This document shows, piece by piece, positions 21,311 through 32,760 of a stretch of DNA of 64,000 nucleotides. The position numbers were made by a program, and so were the translations under genes. Position 1 is the stretch's first letter. Each line of letters opens with the position of its first letter. The DNA is from Haemaphysalis longicornis (Eukaryota; Arthropoda; Arachnida; Ixodida; Ixodidae). The DNA lies in contig JABSTR010000959.1 of the NCBI GenBank assembly GCA_013339765.2, positions 116,001 to 180,000 on the forward strand. The letters run 5' to 3'. The notes beneath the pieces were generated by a model. The model saw only the letters and a list, made by a program, of their open reading frames with translations. It was not told the DNA's origin and made no database searches.

Positions 21311-22023
21311 TCCGCATTGCTTTCCCAATGCCGAAAGATTGGCTGGTGTCGAAAGTTGTCCCGGTGCATAAGTCAGGTGACCGCCACAAAATTGAAAACT
21401 ATAGGCCCATTTCACTAACCTGCGTGTGTTGTAAGCGTTTTGAACATATAATATTAAAATCCACTGCTACGTATCTCGAAAACACTGGTGCCTTGTTCAA
21501 ACATCAACATGGCTTTCGTCAAAAGCTTTCCACGATCACACAACTTACCGAGGTAATAAATGACTTTTCTCTAGGCCTAAATAATAAAATGCAAATTGAT
21601 GCAATATTTTAGATATATCAAAAGCATTTGACAGGGTACCACACGATCACCTAATCCACAAATTAATACAATTAGGAATTAACTGCACTGTAGTAAAGTG
21701 GATAAGCGGTTATCTTTCAGGAAGGACTCAATTTGGAGAGGTACATGACATCAAATCTAGCGAGCTAGATGTTACCTATGGGGTCCCGCAGGGGTCAATT
21801 TTGGGTCCCATCCTTTCTATAACGTATATAAATGATATTGCTTCTGGCATAGATGAGACAATTACTGTACGTCTTTTTGCAGACGACTGTCTAATATACC
21901 GGGAAATTAATGACAACAACGACCACGTGCAACTTAGCAAAGCTCTTGCATCGATTGAAAAGTGGTGTGAACTTTGGAAAATGAAACTAAATAAAGAAAA
22001 CAGGGTTGCTTTACGTGTTACCA
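21306..22023 (+). pseudogene. LINE-1 reverse transcriptase core
   Basis: Motifs in order are DWLVSKVVPVHKSGDRHKI, ENYRPISLTCVCCK, the AFDRVPHDHLIHKL block (shifted frame, near 21620), VPQGSILGPI, and LFADDCLIYREI with both catalytic Asp residues. SIEKWCELWKMKLNKEN follows. Two frameshifts (near 21612 and 21800) disrupt the frame. The domain ends at the foreign insert at 22024. The FADDC(L/V)IYR form is common in CR1/Jockey-group LINEs. Confidence 0.88.
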
Positions 22024-23836
22024 GAGTCCTTCAATGCTTTACTGGTCACGAAACTGCTCCGTAACTCAATGGGAGAGCTTCATATGCTGCGTTTGGCCGC
22101 CGCGCGGTGGCGCCACCCTCTCACTGAGGTCACTCCTCGGGCGGCGTTTCGCTGGCTCGAACGGCGGAGCCGCGGCGGGTTGTGTTTGTTTTGTGCGGGG
22201 AAAAAATGTAACGTGCATCTCGCGCCCTTGTGATGCGACTTAAGTAGTGCAACGACGATGCGTAACATGTGTTGAGTCCCGGGATGTCGTTCCATGTACA
22301 ACGATACCACAGAAAAGTTTTCCTTGTTCTGTTGACCGAGCGACGGGGAGCTGCGAGAGAAATGTAGGCGCGCCATTCCAAGGCAAGAAACGGGAGATTT
22401 CAGCTTCGATTATAAGTGCGTGACAGTGCGTGAAAATGCACTGTGTGTGAGAATGAAAAAAGCAATGTACCCTTTTGAGAGCATCGTGGACCTAGAATTG
22501 TACAAGGCTAACTTAAAGCCGGATTTTTGTCATATCAGTCAGGTTGTAGCGGTGCTTCATTACCTGTTTGCAAACTTGTATTACCTTGCGCTCAGGCTCG
22601 CGTGTAAAAAAGCTTTGGGACGTCCTTGTGCTTTTTTTTCATATTTCCGCGAATTATCCCTTAGGGTTCGTCTTGTTTGTTTTGTAACCGCGCGTGGCAG
22701 ATTCCGGTTTCTTATCTGGCGTTTCAACCGGAGCGCCCGTTTGCTCTTTTGGCCGTACGTCCCGTCGGGCAATATTGTTTGATATGAAAAGGGTGCCACC
22801 ATGTCGCCAACTTGATTTTTTGTTTCTTCGACAATGTTCTCGATCCTATTTCCATGGATTTGAAATTAATAACGTTCCGAGAGTAATGCATGCATAGCAA
22901 ACGCCGCGCAACTCACTTTATTGACGTTCATCTGTGCACGTCACACTGCGGACTGCTTCTTCGACGTTTGTGTTTCATTCTAGTCTTCTTTAGAACAGGA
23001 GCTCGCTAGCTCGCTGCGTTCAGACAAGCTTGCGTCGTTCTTGGCTACGTGACAATATTCTGTTTCTTCCGTGTGCTCCACATCGCAGCGCGAAAACATA
23101 AATTTTTGTACGCTGGACCATGCTCTTTTGTCTCCCTTCGTAACATTGAATTTTTGTTGCGTGTGATAAAATCAGTTTTATTGTTCTTTTTTCGCTTCCT
23201 GTTTTTGCAAGGATTGCAAAGCGTGGAAGCGGAAAGACACATGGTGCAATATCTCTTCGTTTTTTGATCCTTCGCGTTTCTGCAGCGTTTTTAGATGTTC
23301 TCAAGTATGTACCCACTCATTGAAACGACAATACTATTGGGCTATCTCTTTTAGTGTTCTGTGCATTCCAGAGCTATCAACAGATTCATTAAGCGTAGTC
23401 TGAACGACGCGTACTTGGTTTCTTTCAGTTTTTTTTATTGTATTATCAATAGGCCCGCAGCACTCCGTGACTACGCAGCTACCGTATGTGTGGTATTTAC
23501 ACTTTAGCTTTAAGAAAAGAAGAAATAGAGATTTAAAAATCCCAAAACACGACGGTGCAGCCCTTGTGCCACAGCACGCAGAAGCCGTTGCCGTTTGCGG
23601 CCGAAGTCTACCGTAATTTACTGCGAATAATAAAACCCCATTGAAGGCAGATGATGACTGGACTATTCATCGCTAACTACTACGAAAAAAACACACTTAA
23701 TCAGCGCGCAGACACCAAAAGCAGCGAGCGTTTGCACGCCAAGAGCAGGCCAATACGCCGCGAAAGCGGCGGCTGGATGACCTTCGTGCGGCGGTGGCGC
23801 CTGTACTGGCGCGCGCGGTCCCTATATGAAACGAGC
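22024..23836. mobile_element. Unidentified 1.8 kb insertion with ACCA target duplication
   Basis: The LINE-1 frame breaks after LRVT at 22023 and resumes at 23837. ACCA is present on both sides (22020-22023 and 23837-23840), and joining them reads LRVTTNVHNFPYTLKTGE, as expected for the LINE. The insert does not start with TG or end with CA, shows no convincing terminal inverted repeats and has no known protein motif. Its left 400 bp is GC-rich (CCGCCGCGCGGTGGCGCC). The frame at 22420-22782 is not recognisable. Confidence 0.6.
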
Positions 23837-24530
23837 ACCACAAATGTCCATAATTTCCCATATACACTAAAAACTGGCGAGATAAGCATAGTCAACGCAG
23901 TAAAATATTTGGGTGTGACTACTAACAATGACCTAAGTTGGGCTTCTCATATAGTAATGTTTGTTCAGCTGCCGAAAAAAAGCTCTGGTTTCTGTGTAGA
24001 AAACTAAAACTGACACCCCCATCAGTGAAGCTATCTGCCTATCTAACAATTGCCAGGCAAACATTACAATACGCTAGCATCATCTGGGTTCCGACACATA
24101 AATGTTTAATTGATAAGCCTGAAAAAGTGCAAAAAGGGCGGCACGGTTCATATTATCACGTTACTCACGCACTGAGTCTGTCTCAGATATGCTTGAAATT
24201 CTTAACTTGCAAACACTAGCAGATCGCCGCAGTCATGCGCGCCTGAAGTTTTTCTTTCTACTAACCCAGAATGCCTTTAAAATACAAACAACCCAATACC
24301 TAATTCCGAGACAGGTAGAGACATGCGAAATACAAATAGCAGCGCTTTCACGGTCCCACAACTCCGCATCAACACTTACACATATTCTTTTTTTCCACGC
24401 ACAATATGTCACTGGAACGCACTACCAGAATCTATCGTTCTATCTCGGACTGCTTCAGAATTTGAGAACCGCCTTCTTGCGAGCCCAAGTACAAATGAAC
24501 CGAACCCACGTTGTTATCAGTGCAGAATGA
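23837..24530 (+). pseudogene. LINE-1 post-RT domain and C-terminus
   Basis: The sequence resumes with FPYTLKTGE, VKYLGVTTNNDLSWASHI, then LKLTPPSVKLSAYLTIARQTLQYASIIWVPTHK (the conserved x(Q/E)YAS..W motif). The C-terminal FFPRTICHWNALPESIV follows, which in this LINE group marks the protein end. Frameshifts occur near 23945, 24200 and 24320. A TATATG repeat lies at 24541-24580 in the 3' UTR, which ends in AGTAAATAAA plus A-run at 24790. Confidence 0.82.
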
Positions 24531-24790
24531 ATGTTTGCACACATGTGTGTGTATATGTATATGTATATGTATACGTATAGATTTCTTTATTGTACTCATT
24601 CGCTTGTCTGCATTTCATTGCGTTTGTTTGGCATTATTTGTTTGCATTCCTTGTGCAATTATATAGGCATGCACGATTATGTGTTCGCTTTTGTGCGTGC
24701 TTATGCACGCTTATATGTTATTACAAGAATTTTGTAACCCCACCCTGTATCGGCCTCACCGGCCAACATTATGAGTAAATAAAAAAAAAA

Positions 24791-25990
24791 GCTGGATTCT
24801 GCTGCACAACACGGAATTGCGCTTATTGAGGTTCTCTATCTGTTTACACTGCTCTGTTGTGCCAAGAACACCTCCCGTACATCGAGCCCCTCGGTACTTG
24901 CTGCCTCCATTATTGCAAATACTTTCTTTGGTGTGGGTACCTGGGCAGGCAGGCATCTGGCTCACCGAATCTGCAGACACTTTGGCGGGCATTGCATTGG
25001 ATGATCCTGTGGCGGAGGGTCAACGGCCAATAAAGTTTCTCACCTCGGCAAGCTTTCTACGATTAGGGGTGCTACAATGCATGACTGAATCTGAGTACAC
25101 AATTTCTGACAGCGAGCATCTCCGGCACTCATGGAAGTGCCGGATTCGTCACTCTCGGGCTTGTGATGTTACCCTCACCAGCTTTCGCTGTGCGCCAAGG
25201 TGTACCATATTTAAATTATTGCTTGCACCGCTGCAATCTGGCCCTTTAACCACACTGTGAATTTTGTAACGAAGTCGAGACAGTAGAAAATGTTTCCGTC
25301 TCCGGCCGACGGCACTCATCTATACAAAAAATATACTTGAAAAACAGGTTAAATCCATTGGCCCTTCCACTGACTGTTTCTCTGATCTTATCATTCGGGG
25401 CGAAGGTGCCAGATGCTGAAGGTGCTGAAGGTGCTGAACGGCGCGGTTCAGCAAAGACCTTGGAGGTCTTTGCTGAACCGCGCCGTTGTTCGTTTCAGAA
25501 TCTGGCAGTTTCCTGCGCTAGCGCCCAGGTGACCATGCCGGCTACCCTCAAAATGATCCAAGCGTCTATGATCGATGCTATCATTGCCTGCCCACCCACT
25601 GCCATTCCGTCGCCACCTCTTCCTTGTTTTATTTCTTTACATACTTTTCATGGTTTTTTCCTACTTCCGTTTTCTATCTGTCGATTTTATATGGGTTTCA
25701 ACATTTTCGGGGGCTATATCTCTTATTCGGGCAATTTATTTTTTTCTGTTCACATTTTCCCCCTACTTGGCTACCTTAAATGCATTCGTTAAACCAATTT
25801 ATTTTATTCCCGAACATATAGTTTCCCTCCGTGAGCGCCCCTTTCATGGCCAATCCCCCTTAGTGGTTATGAGCCTACATTTGTCACCACACCACCATAG
25901 TCCCGTAAAACCCACGCTCAGAATATTCAGAAACTGTGAGCATATGTCATCGCTGTTGGGCTTGCCACCCCATAGCGCATTTACAACTAC
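24791..25990 (+). pseudogene. I-type LINE 3' half (RNase H end and C-terminal domain)
   Basis: This starts directly after the LINE-1 A tail. The frame 24817-25260 gives LVWVPGQAGIWLTESADTLA, the last RNase H motif (WVPGH.GI..NE.AD) of I/R1-group LINEs. It is followed by LTSFRCAPRCTIF, an LAPLQSGPLTTL frame and a shifted CEFCNEVETVENV zinc-finger-like region. A palindromic hairpin (25407-25507) interrupts it. The 3' UTR includes GTGGTTATGAGCCTACATTT near 25863. EN and RT are absent. Confidence 0.65.
25407..25507. repeat. Palindromic hairpin element, 23 bp perfect stem with 5 nt loop
   Basis: The inner arms at 25437-25459 and 25465-25487 are perfect inverse repeats around TTGGA. Outer segments TGCCAGA...CTGAA and TTCAGA..TCTGGCA extend the palindrome to about 100 bp, with a GGTGCTGAA triplication on the left side only. 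It lies inside the I-type LINE fragment. It could be a tiny hairpin MITE or a template-switch product; no target duplication is clear. Confidence 0.7.
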
Positions 25991-28930
25991 GTTTTCTTTC
26001 CATTCCAAACGTCCTCGTTCTTAAATATTCCATAAGCCGTTCTTTTCGTAAACGCTAGAAAATACCGCTGTTTCTTCGTCCCTTCTCAGCCCTGGCAGCT
26101 GCGCATCCTCCAGGCATGCACAAAGTGATTTTCGCCATTCAAGGCTCCCGCTTCTTGGTGTGTGCCGTGCAGCGCACTTTGGGGCCTACTGCAGCCACTG
26201 ACAAACAACTCGTTTGCGAGCCCGCCGCTCAGCATACTCCGCAGGCCCCGAGATGGCATCATTCTGAGCACGTCCGAGGCGCTTACGGGAACATTTGTTT
26301 CCGTGTTCTACTCACGCTGCGTTTCCATAGACAGAACACAGCCGTTCCCCATCCAAGGGAATAAAGAACCAGGTTATTAGCAATACGAAAAAAAAACAGG
26401 CAGATGGTGAATTGGTTACCATCGAAGAATTGATTTCCCTTCACCGCGAAGGAAAAATAGGGTATTGTTTGCAGCATATCTTCATGCTTGTTTTTGTTTG
26501 AACATGTTAACGAGGGTATGTGTGTTTAATTTTTCGGGCTACCGCGACCAGATGAGGTGCCAGAGCTATCGGGTTCGGCTTTGAATGAATTCCAGAATAA
26601 CTATACGGCTAAAAATACCTCGCGGTGCATATGGAAGGGAATGTTGTACAGAGATTTCATGAGTGTTTTTTTTCTTGCCAAAAATAAATTAAGATCAATT
26701 TAGTTAGGAGTCTTTATCTTGTTATTGCGAGCCGGTGCATTGAAAGGCACCAATTTGACTCGACAGCTTCTTCTTCAGAGTTTTTTTAGAATTAAAATTA
26801 AAAAAAAGTCAGAAAGCCGTGACAATGAAATGTAGAATGGTGGGCCCCGACAAAAAGAAAGGAAAAAAGACACAATTTAGTTCCCCGTAATTCAAAATAT
26901 TTTATAAATTTCGGGGCAGCCCACAGCAGAAAAGCGTAAAGCTTTTGTCCGCTTTATCTTTTCCACAGTTTGCTATGGGAATCTTCGCCTATTTCCAGGA
27001 ATTTGGCTGGACTTTCCTAATTACTCATCTTCATTTTTTACTCTTATCAGATGCTTGATAATACTTTTTGAAATAAAGCTTTTTCGGTTTGAGCGTCCAA
27101 ATTTAGTGTGCTCCGATCCCTACGTTGAATTTATTGTTTCTTATTATTACTTTAAATATTAAATTTATGAAATCTTAAATTTATTTTTGTTTTCTCGTTC
27201 TGAATTAAGGTAGCAAAAAAGAATTATGGTTCAAAGGTTTGTGTCGAATCGATGCTCGTTATTTTGTTCGGATTGCTAATGAACTTCTGTAATATCTCAA
27301 CAGCAAGGGAATAAGTGCCTGCTTAATTAGCAAGGTTTTCTGCTTTCAGGGTTTCTGCCGTGGAGGGTCTGCGAAAGCCTCTTGTTTACCATCCAGCTGT
27401 TGGCAGGGACGGAGTGGCCAGCAATGTAACATCATGGACTTGTGCGTAAGTAGCAACACTACGTAATTGTTCTCCCTGCATTGCGTGCAAATATTTTCTG
27501 ATAAACAATGGCTCCCTTTCTCCGTTTCTTTCGTGTGCCCCAGATTTATTCGCCATCCTTCTTAGTGACATTCTGGCAATCTTCCGATGAGAAAATTGAG
27601 GGCTGAGACAAAATAAATGAAGATAGAACGTGCTAGTTTCCCTGCGTCTCCTTCAGATACACAGAATAACCAAAAGAAAGGAAGCATCAGCTCTGCGTTT
27701 CGGAAAAGCTGTGTAGAGGTTTCACATAGGTGAACCTTTGGATGAATAGCGAAGCCCGAAAACCACGTCAATACGCTAATCTTCCCACAGTTTGGAGGCA
27801 CGAGATTTCTTGTGTCATGGCTTGCTACCGTAAGCGTTGTGAAATGGATCCCAGTGACATGCACGGTCAGCAAGACAACTGGTTATGAAATGCACTGTCG
27901 TACGTCTATGTTGCCTACATTTTCGTTTCAGATTCTTTTTCTGCATCAATGACGCAGAAAACGTTTAGTGAAAAAGTGATTGTTAAAAGCTGCAAAGTGC
28001 TACGATGACGTGTACTGCAATGCGCGGTTTTCTCGCGTCGATCTTATATTCTCGGAGGTTGTGTAGAAAATTCTTAACTGCCGTTTGTACGCCTGTCAGA
28101 ACTATTTGCATGGCTACGTTGAAGGAAAATGAGGCGTTTTTTCTTTCAACTGTGGCGTATGCTATCAAAGCCTTGACATCAAATTGCGCGATACAGTAGC
28201 GCTTTTTTCTGAGCAAACGTCCCAGCACTTTGCTGACTGATTCGATGTGGGCTGAGGGAAACCGTTTTCTTTGATGCGAAGAAGAAAAAACGAGTAGTTT
28301 GTTGCTATGTATCCATTTGCTTTTTTTTTTCATTTATGTGGCTGTTTCCATTTCCTTGCTCTTTGTCTCAAGCGCCCACGAAAGGAAAGTGAATATCTGC
28401 ATCGAGATTATATAAATGCGCGCACGACGCGGGTTGTGCGAAGTAACAGAATAGGGGGCGTTCAGTTTATTGCACGGGTCTTCCTGTGTTTCAGTTGTTC
28501 CTTCCGCCTGCTGAGATTATTGCACCTTCTATGTTGCCTTACAGCCTAAGTCTAAATGACAATAATTATAGTGTTAGATTCATACAGACTTGGATTCACT
28601 GAAAAAGTCGGACAGCAGAAGTGAATGCTACCTACATAAACTAAATCTCATTTCTCCATTTTTAGATTTTTAGAATATTTTATGTACGTCAGTGGAGTGC
28701 ATTGTGGCTATGTGCAGTCATTGTAAGGCTGTTCCGTTCTTGGCGTCTGCACCCGATGTTTCGAACAAAAGCGCTTTTGCATTAGTCAGTAGAGAAGTTG
28801 CGACCTAATTTTCGCCGTCGAAACGGAAGCTTTATAAAGCCCTCTTTTTCTCACAAACGCATGCCTTCACAAGGTATTATCATATCGTAAATGCCCAATA
28901 GACCCCACGCAATAAAACCAAGAGTTTAAC
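25991..28930. other. No recognisable gene or element; AT-rich
   Basis: The sequence is AT-rich without long frames carrying known motifs. The longest frame (27983-28333, minus, 116 residues) has no family signature. Nothing here supports a host exon. Confidence 0.4.
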
Positions 28931-29039
28931 AAGGTTGTCAAACGGACCTCCCAAGAGACCTACGCAAGAGTGCCATGCAAGAGTGCCAACTGCTCTGCAA
29001 TTCTTGTACCATTTTTCTAAATCACCGAGTCTGATACGT

Positions 29040-29960
29040 GCCTCGCTTGCAATGAGCCGCTTCCTGTTAATGGTGTACCCAACATGCTGCGAATGCAGTT
29101 ATGGTTGCCACATCGGTACATGGTCAGGCGTGAACAAATCATCCATTAAATATAGTGATAAGCAGGTCAGAAAAACTTGGAAGTGCAAAACATGCAGTAT
29201 CATGGCAGCTCGAAGCGCTCATTGCAGATAACCGAAAACCAGGGAAGGAACGGCCTTTTAAAAAATTCTTGCTGAAGTCAACGCCAAGCTGGCACAAATC
29301 CGTGAAATTCAAAGCAAGGTGGATGATTTATAGCTAATGAAAGAAGCAGTTGACAAGGTAAGAGCACTCGGTTCAGCATTTTAAGACCAATATGACACGG
29401 TTCTTGCAGGCCGCAAAGAGCAGTCGTCTGAATCACCGCCTTGAAGCAAAGGGTTTAAAAAACCGAGCCACGCAACACTAGCCAGGAGGTTCATGAGTTG
29501 AGGCTGCAGTTGAATCGACTAGAGCAGCAAAGACGACAGCAGAATATAGAAATTCATGGGCTACGTCTAGCAGAAAACGATAATCTACTAGAAAAACTAA
29601 AGCAAATTGCAGCTGACCTCGATCTTGCTGAACTGACCCCGTCTGACGTTGAAGGCCTACACAGGCTGCCCTCCAAACCGGATAAAGCACCGGCTGTGCT
29701 GCTTCGCTTTGTGTCACGCGTAACAAGGCAGAACTAAGGGCGGGAAACACAGCAGTACATTTCCTCGACAATCTTACGGTACACAGTAAAAACCGAGTAA
29801 AAAAAAAAGCTATGCTCTGGATGATGAAGTTGAACGCCCAAGACAAGCAATATCCGTTTGCATGGAAGATGGAAGGGAAGTTGTTCGTGCGCAAGGCAAC
29901 TGGCGCACGCGTGGTTCAAATTGAATGGGAGGCCGATTTCGACATGATTCGCTGAGCCCT
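29040..29960 (+). pseudogene. LINE-2 ORF1 with PHD-like finger and RRM-like core
   Basis: The N-terminal part (about 29068-29220) reads CCECSYGCHIGTWSGV and ends WKCKTC, a PHD-like Cys4-His-Cys3 pattern with some metal ligands changed. After a frame break come heptad-rich coiled-coil sequence and LRLQLNRLEQQRRQQNIEIHG, the start of an RRM-like ORF1 core. VEGLHRLPSKPDKAPAVLLRF follows. A further shifted frame extends to WEADFDMIR near 29950. PHD fingers are known at the N-terminus of some CR1-group ORF1 proteins. Stops and shifts make it inactive. Confidence 0.65.
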
Positions 29961-30061
29961 CGGTGTTCTTTTATTTTTTTTTCAATGTTACACGCCCACG
30001 AACCAACGTAGCACGACTGTACGTCATTTAACGCTGCTGCGCACAATTGCCGTTTAAATGC

Positions 30062-30850
30062 CAGTAACATGTCAGTATTCCACGTTAATGCAAGAAGTTC
30101 GAAAAACAAGGTTTTTGATCTTGAAACTGCTTTAGATTAGCTAACTCAATCGTTTGATTTGCTAGATGGATTGTAGTGTTTAACGCGCCGACGCAACGCA
30201 GGCGATGAGGCGCGCCGTAATGGAGGGCTCCGGATTATTTTGAACACCCGGGGATCTTTAATGTGTTCCGAAATCTCGTACTCACGGGCGTTTTTGCTTT
30301 TTGCCTCCATCAGAAACTCGTTTTATTTCCTGGCTCTCACAGAGACTTGGTTCTTAAATAAACATGATGCCGTCAAACTACAAGGATATAAGTCGGAAGG
30401 GGTTTACAGAAATAATCGTAAGGGTGGTGGGTCTTCAATCTATGTTAAGGCTGGTATTTCTTATGAAGAGTTCTCTGAAGTCTCCTATGCTTGCGTTCAC
30501 TTAGAGTACATCACTATTAAATGTGCCGCAGTACCTATCGCTTCAATCTATCACCCTCCGTCTGGCGACGTTACGAAGTTTGTTGAGCATGTTAGCACTA
30601 TTATCGAGTATGTGTCCTTATTAACTCTAAAAATTCTTCTTGTGGGCGACTTCAATATAGATGTTCTAACGCCTAGTACTCAATGTCATCAACGTTTGGA
30701 TCTAATTGAATCGTTTTCGTGTTCAAATGTTATTTGCTAACCTACGAAGATTACTCCACAAAGTGCCACCCTAATTGATGTATGTGTCGCAAACTTCGAG
30801 ATTAACTCTATTTTTCAGGAATCATGGCCATTGATCTAAGCGATGATCTA
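30062..30850 (+). pseudogene. LINE-2 ORF2 endonuclease domain
   Basis: Opening motif SVFHVNARSSKNK (30070) is followed, after a SINE insertion (30178-30310), by FYFLALTETWFLNKHDAV, GVYRNNRKGGGSSIYVK, IYHPPSGDVTKFVEHV and LLVGDFNIDVL. The end is in TLIDVCVAN. This is the AP-type endonuclease fold with TETW and GDFN catalytic motifs intact in sequence, but the frame is broken by the SINE and by stops at 30740 and near 30838. Confidence 0.82.
30178..30310 (-). mobile_element. Tick-type SINE fragment
   Basis: The segment matches, from memory of ixodid sequences, the body of an abundant tRNA-derived SINE. On the plus strand it carries GATGAGGCGCGCCGTAATGG, GGGCTCCGGATTATTTTGA and ACGGGCGTTTTTGC in that order. 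The tRNA-derived head, which would lie to the right, is missing. It interrupts LINE-2 endonuclease between the DLLD region and FYFLALTETW. The match is recalled, not searched. Confidence 0.6.
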
Positions 30851-32760
30851 CCAGTATTTTGTTTCTTTTCTCAAGTTAACAAAAAGACCAGAAAGGGCAC
30901 CGACACTGTAGTTCCTTGTAGAAATTACAGCGAGGATGCCATTCATGATTTCCGTGTCGTCATAAAAAGTGTAACCTGGGATGACGTTTGAATCGAAGCT
31001 AACGCAAATCAATCGTACAATATATTTTTGTTTAAAGTGAAGCAGTGATATGACATTGCATTTGCATTGCGACTTGTAAAGAAGTACAAAAAATCCAGGA
31101 AACCGTATGTTACGCAAGAGCTATACAAAAAAAAATCAAAGCTCGCGATAAATTATATCACAAGTTTATTCAGGTTAAATATTTCGCTTTGTTTAGGCAA
31201 AACAAAAAATTGAGAAATAAATCAAACTATGAACTAAGAAAAGCAAGAATTACTTGTTATACCAACAAGCTTGCTGCTATATCTAGCGATCCAAAAAAAA
31301 TCTGCTTCGCATTGCATTTTCTTCCCCAGTACACTCACTTTTGAGGGTACTGAATACAGTGGTGAGTTACTGGCAGATAAGTTCAATTCAGACTTCTTGA
31401 GTTCTGGTGCATCCGCCCCGTTACATGGACCATGAAAAGAACTAAAAAAGTACATTTTTACACAGCCAGACGGTTCTATCTTTCTTACCCTGTTGACAGA
31501 ACTTGAAATATTATCGTTCCTCCAATCATTGAACAAAAATTGTGCTGCTGGAGATGAGGGCATAAAGGTGTACCAGTTATAGCTGTTGCGGATCTCTTAC
31601 GTGCTCCCTTACAGCATATCTGTAATAATGCATTAATTACAGGTATTTTTCCAGAAAAATGAAAATTGCCAGAGTTGTCGTTTTACATAAGGGTGGTTCT
31701 CTTGCTAACATAAATAATTTTAGACCAATATATGTACTTCCTCTATTTTATAAAGTTCTGGAAAATGCCCTGAAAACACCACCTACAACGTTTCTGGACG
31801 ACCAACAATTCCTTGTAAAAGAGCAATTCGGATTCATGGAAAAAAGGTCGACGGAAATGGCACCATTGCGAATAAAAGATAAGATATGCTAAATATTGAC
31901 TCAAAGCAGTACACTATAGGGCTTTTCCTCGATTTTAGGAAAGAATTTGATTCTATTAAACATGATGTTCTCTTTCGCAAGCTTTCCTACTACGGAATCC
32001 GAGGTTTGACCCCAGACTTGATACGTAGCTACCTAACTGACAGATTCCAATATTGCTGTCTAGACGGGCACAAGTCTCAGCTACAGAGATAACATATGGG
32101 GGACCACAGGGCTCAATCGTGAGACCGTTATTTTTTATCGTTTATATTGAATTTGTTTGTATGCCGGAAACGCCTGGTGCAATATTATATACTAATCATA
32201 CCAGCTTATTTTTTTTCAGGTGATAACCTCGGTACTCTTGAAGCGACCGCTAATAAATGGTTGCAACAGTTATCGAAGTGGTTGGATTTAAATGAGCTCA
32301 AGTAAATGTAGGTAAAACTAAATATGTTGTTTTCAAGACCAGAAGCAAACCAGACAATTATCATGTTAACATTAAATTTCAGAATAATGCGATTGAGCTA
32401 TATGTACATATAAGTATCTTGGCGTTTCTTTGAATGAAAACTTAAGCTGGACACCTCATGTGAACAAGATCCACGCAAGAATATTGAGAAAAATACAGTT
32501 CTGTACAGAATAAGAAACTTAGTGCCAAACTTGCTGAGAGTACATCTCTACTACTCTTTAGTTCAGTGCCATCTCCATTACTGTTTAGTAATATGGGGTA
32601 CTACAACTAAGTACAATTTAGAAAGACTAGTGGTTTTACAAAAGCGAGCTGTACGCTGCATAGAAAACAAACCTCAACGAATGGATCACACAGCACCATT
32701 TTTCTGGTTGTTTGAGATAGTGTGTTCACGTATCAGGTGCTGTCGTGTTTAGTCCGTAAA
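30851..32760 (+). pseudogene. LINE-2 reverse transcriptase and C-terminal region, catalytic motif lost
   Basis: Pieces in several frames give NCAAGDEGIKVYQL (RT start), the GLFLDFRKEFDSIKHDVLF block (first catalytic Asp), YGIRGLTPDLIRSYLTDRFQ, and GGPQGSIVRPLFF. The fingers/palm motif that should read YADD here reads YTNH (32190s). The post-RT motif VQCHLHYCLVIWGTTTKYN follows at 32560. At least five frameshifts or stops are present. The 3' end is not obvious; AAATTA-rich sequence follows to about 33360. Confidence 0.78.

Larger units (their letters stand above)
17257..24790 (+). mobile_element. LINE-1: nearly full-length CR1/Jockey-type LINE with nested insertions
   Basis: The element runs from the promoter-like start to an AATAAA-plus-A-run end at 24790. 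It encodes ORF1 (17284-18204), an AP-type endonuclease, a reverse transcriptase with an intact FADD motif, and the post-RT domain. Three foreign pieces interrupt it: a TTAA transposon (19082-20265), a Helentron-like element (20739-21310) and an unidentified insert (22024-23836). Removing all three leaves about 4 kb, a normal LINE length. Removing the first or third exactly restores the coding frame. Several frameshifts and stops remain, so it is dead. Confidence 0.85.
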
